Part shown: piece by piece, positions 6,969-8,862 of the stretch
How positions within the stretch are numbered: the stretch's first letter is position 1
How the letters are laid out: every line of letters starts with the position of its first letter
Origin: UMGS1696 sp964430105
GTDB taxonomy: Bacteria > Bacillota > Clostridia > Oscillospirales > CAG-272
NCBI GenBank assembly: GCA_964430105.1
Contig: CAYSEF010000057.1
Coordinates: 1 to 8,862, forward strand
DNA: 8,862 nt
Direction: 5' to 3'
Program-made: the position numbers and the translations under genes
Notes under the pieces: model-generated
The model's database searches: none
The model's input: only the letters and a program-made list of their open reading frames with translations
Told to the model about the DNA's origin: nothing

Positions 6969-8399
6969 TCAGTCGTTTCCTTGAACGGTTTCTACCTTCA
7001 GAATATTTGTGTTTCCGGGTGTAGCGACAGGTAAACCTGCTGCGATTACAACAAGATCACCGGGGCTAACAAGATCAAGCTCCTTAGCACAATCGACTGC
7101 GTGACGGAACAGCTTTTCCATAGAATCCTGTGTCAGAGCAAGTACGGGATATACGCCCCATGAAAGTGCAAGCTGATGGAAGGTCTTGATTCTTGGAGTA
7201 GCCGCTACTACAGGCTGACCGGGACGGAATTTTGACATTCTGCGTGCGCTCTTACCTGTTGTAGTGAGAGTAACGATAGCCTTTGCGTTGATATCATTTG
7301 CGGTTGTGCAGGCTGCATCGCAAAGTGCGTTAGTTATGTCGGTATAGTCGATATCATAGCCGATAGAGCCGTAAGCATCGGAGGCAAATGCGTCTTTTTC
7401 TGCCTGTTCAGCAATTTTTGCCATTGCACGAACAGCACGGAGAGGGTATTTTCCGATAGCGGTTTCGCCGGAGAGCATTACTGCACTTGTTCCGTCAAAA
7501 ACAGCGTTAGCTACGTCGGAGATTTCAGCACGGGTAGGAGTCGGATGCTCAATCATGGATTCAAGCATTTGTGTGGCAGTGATTACCATTTTACCTGCCT
7601 GATAGCATTTTTTGATGAAGCGTTTCTGAATACCCGGAAGTCGTTCAAAATCAACTTCAACGCCCATGTCACCGCGGGCAACCATTATACCGTCGGAATA
7701 TTTCAAAATTTCATCGAAGTTTTCGATACCCTCGATGTTTTCGATTTTTGAAATGATTTTAATATTGTGACCGCCATTGTAATCGATGAATTTACGCATA
7801 CCGATAACGTCATCCTTGGTGCGAACGAAGGAGGCAGCAATGAAATCGACATCCTGACTTATGCCAAAAAGAAGGTCGCTTTTGTCCTTTTCGGAAAGAT
7901 ACTGCATATCAAGGTGTACATTCGGAATATTAACGCCTTTGCCGTTTGAGATAACACCACCTGCGTTTACTTTACAGATAACGGAGGTATCGTTGGTCGA
8001 GGTAACGGTCATTTCAATAGCACCATCATCGAGGAGTATACGGTCACCTACATGTATCTGCTTTGGAAGTGCGGAATAAGAGATAGTTGCGTGTTCGGAG
8101 TTTCCTACACATTCTTCGGTTTCAAGGGTGAAAACGGAATCTGTTTCGATAACAGCAGAGCCACCATCGAATTTACCAAGACGAATTTCGGGGCCCTTTG
8201 TATCAAGCATGATAGCAAGAGGTACACCAAGACGATTACGGACTTCTTTTATTCTTTCGATAACTTCGCCATGTGCTTCATGAGTTCCGTGGGAGAAGTT
8301 AAGACGGGCGACGTTCATACCTGTTTGGATCATTTTTTCTATCATTTCGGTCGAGTCAGAGGCAGGGCCGAGAGTACATACGATTTTTGTTTTGAGCAT
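6969..8399 (-). CDS. pyk: pyruvate kinase
   Basis: Catalyses phosphoenolpyruvate plus ADP to pyruvate plus ATP, the last step of glycolysis, in the cytoplasm. The 476-residue protein starts KTKIVCTLGPAS and has ARLNFSHG (Arg32, Asn34), LDTKGPEIRLG (Asp66, Glu71), the catalytic Lys218 in ISKIEN with metal-ligand Glu220, ARGDMGVE (Asp244), ATQMLESM (Thr276) and the PTRAEISDVANAVFDGTSAVMLSGET stretch (288-313; key residues Arg290, Glu292, Asp295). The B domain is about 72-165 and the allosteric C domain about 355-470, including TTGKSARRMSKFRP (380-393). It lacks the PEP-utiliser-like extension that lengthens Bacillus enzymes. Glu71 is the residue linked to potassium dependence (Glu117 in rabbit muscle enzyme). 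The frame opens back to 8480, across the promoter, but AGGAG at 8408-8412 and the family N-terminus fix the ATG at 8399. It appears to lead an operon with the glycosidase and HAD genes. Confidence 0.97.
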   Translation of the reverse strand: MLKTKIVCTLGPASDSTEMIEKMIQTGMNVARLNFSHGTHEAHGEVIERIKEVRNRLGVPLAIMLDTKGPEIRLGKFDGGSAVIETDSVFTLETEECVGNSEHATISYSALPKQIHVGDRILLDDGAIEMTVTSTNDTSVICKVNAGGVISNGKGVNIPNVHLDMQYLSEKDKSDLLFGISQDVDFIAASFVRTKDDVIGMRKFIDYNGGHNIKIISKIENIEGIENFDEILKYSDGIMVARGDMGVEVDFERLPGIQKRFIKKCYQAGKMVITATQMLESMIEHPTPTRAEISDVANAVFDGTSAVMLSGETAIGKYPLRAVRAMAKIAEQAEKDAFASDAYGSIGYDIDYTDITNALCDAACTTANDINAKAIVTLTTTGKSARRMSKFRPGQPVVAATPRIKTFHQLALSWGVYPVLALTQDSMEKLFRHAVDCAKELDLVSPGDLVVIAAGLPVATPGNTNILKVETVQGND

Positions 8400-8407
8400 A
8401 GGTAAAT

Positions 8408-8412
8408 CTCCT
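8408..8412 (-). promoter_or_regulatory. ribosome binding site deciding the pyk start
   Basis: AGGAG on the minus strand, eight bases before the ATG at 8399. Upstream in-frame starts up to 8480 would lie in or before the promoter and are rejected. Confidence 0.85.
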
Positions 8413-8438
8413 GTATGGGTATATAATAATATGAAGTT

Positions 8439-8467
8439 ATTATAACAGATGCAACGTATCATGTCAA
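8439..8467 (-). promoter_or_regulatory. pyk: strong vegetative promoter of the pyk operon
   Basis: On the minus strand, TTGACA (8462-8467) and TATAAT (8439-8444) are 17 bases apart, with TGT directly before the -10 box as an extended -10. All twelve hexamer bases match consensus. The predicted start near 8432 gives a leader of about 33 bases. It probably drives pyk, the glycosidase and the HAD gene, since I see no convincing promoter or terminator in the gaps between them. Confidence 0.9.
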
Positions 8468-8561
8468 GAAATTTGAACAAACTCAGAAGGCTATGCCTAA
8501 AGGCGAGGGCTTGCTTTATGATATCATTATATTTTTCTGTTGGATTATTAACATTTTCCTG

Positions 8562-8590
8562 TTGAAATGTTCGCGGATATAATATACAAT
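8562..8590 (+). promoter_or_regulatory. probable promoter of the lipoprotein gene
   Basis: TTGAAA (8562-8567) and TACAAT (8585-8590) are 17 bases apart, each one mismatch from consensus. A perfect TATAAT at 8578-8583 lacks a -35 box at proper distance. The predicted start near 8597 leaves about 33 bases before the ATG. The region is AT-rich, so the assignment is moderate. Confidence 0.5.
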
Positions 8591-8606
8591 AATCTCCGTA
8601 TATTAT
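8579..8606. repeat. perfect 9-bp inverted repeat overlapping the lipoprotein promoter
   Basis: ATAATATAC (8579-8587) and GTATATTAT (8598-8606) are perfect reverse complements with a ten-base spacer. The repeat covers the -10 box and the expected start point of the lipoprotein promoter, the usual place for a repressor operator. It is AT-rich, so chance is possible, and I recognise no known regulator box. Confidence 0.5.
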
Positions 8607-8629
8607 TTTGTGACTAAAGGAACCTTTTT

Positions 8630-8862
8630 ATGAAAAATTTACTTACCAAAATACTCCTTTTGGGAGTGATAGCTGTGTTTGCGACCTCGCTCGCTTCTTG
8701 TGAATCCGATGAATTCGCTCCTCCTGCCGGTATGATCTCGGCTTCCGATGAAAAGGCGGATTTCTACTTCTATGTTCCGGATGAGTGGACTGTCGATTAT
8801 TCTACTGCCGCTGCCGGTGCGTATTACAGTGCTAACGATCCTTCTTCTGTATCTGTTATGGC
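8630..8862 (+). CDS. lipoprotein of unknown function, N-terminal part (3' end outside window)
   Basis: The first 77 residues are visible and the frame runs open through the right edge. The start MKNLLTK followed by a hydrophobic stretch (8-22) and the lipobox LASC (21-24) mark a type II signal peptide; Cys24 should be lipidated and the protein anchored outside the membrane. The mature part continues ADFYFYVPDEWTVD, with alternating beta-like residues, and ends near SSVSVM. That pattern (F-x-F-x-V/Y-P-x-x-W) recalls PsbP/Mog1-like lipoproteins, but this is a weak resemblance and I name no function. AAAGGAA at 8616-8622 lies eight bases before the ATG (counting from AGGA). It diverges from pyk across 230 bases holding both promoters. 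Confidence 0.85.
   Translation, partial: MKNLLTKILLLGVIAVFATSLASCESDEFAPPAGMISASDEKADFYFYVPDEWTVDYSTAAAGAYYSANDPSSVSVM

Noticed and set aside
8052..8405. A 117-codon plus-strand frame opposite the pyk 5' end
   Set aside because: It is antisense to the conserved pyruvate kinase N-terminus and shows no start signals.
8400..8480. N-terminal extension of pyruvate kinase to 8480
   Set aside because: The extension would be encoded across the -35 and -10 boxes and precedes the ribosome site; the family N-terminus starts at the ATG at 8399.
8488..8527. Short inverted repeats (AGGC-TAT-GCCT and ATGATATCAT) upstream of the pyk promoter
   Set aside because: Four- and five-base arms are expected by chance in this length; no further copies were seen and they do not overlap a promoter element.

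Overview
The window reads like an ordinary chromosomal segment of a low-to-moderate GC Bacillota, probably an anaerobic gut clostridium of the Oscillospiraceae/Ruminococcus type. That placement is inferred from the strong AGGAGG-like ribosome sites, the consensus extended -10 promoters, a PduL-type phosphotransacetylase used with pyruvate kinase, a Gram-positive style lipoprotein and the TrkA/TrkH pair. I see no phage, transposon, CRISPR, tRNA or rRNA signal, and no stretch over 300 bases without a gene.

Layout. At the left, on the plus strand, are the last 300 residues of TrkA (the start lies outside the window) and TrkH, together a potassium uptake system. A composite hairpin at 2402-2453 with T-runs on both sides separates trkH from the genes converging on it. 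The rest, up to about 8400, is four minus-strand genes transcribed leftwards. Pyruvate kinase, a 982-residue GH106-like glycoside hydrolase and a Cof-type HAD phosphatase are closely spaced (gaps of 41 and 11 nt) and look like one operon behind a near-perfect promoter. A PduL-like phosphate acyltransferase follows after 160 nt with its own near-perfect promoter. At the right edge a plus-strand lipoprotein gene diverges from pyk and is cut by the window end.

How the genes fit together. Pyruvate kinase makes pyruvate and ATP. The PduL-like enzyme probably makes acetyl-phosphate from acetyl-CoA (acetate fermentation), so both ends of the minus-strand block serve central energy metabolism. Between them sits a cytoplasmic glycosidase-like protein and a small phosphatase, an unexpected pairing with pyk. 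The pyruvate kinase carries the Glu typical of potassium-dependent enzymes, so potassium uptake by Trk is relevant to it physiologically, although nothing here shows co-regulation.

I found no convincing new multi-gene system. The most worthwhile items are the pyk/glycosidase/HAD operon, the poorly characterised glycosidase itself, the PduL homologue without a microcompartment-targeting N-terminus, and an inverted repeat over the lipoprotein promoter. Four start codons (trkH, pduL-like, HAD, pyk) are placed internally to the longest open frame because of clear ribosome sites.
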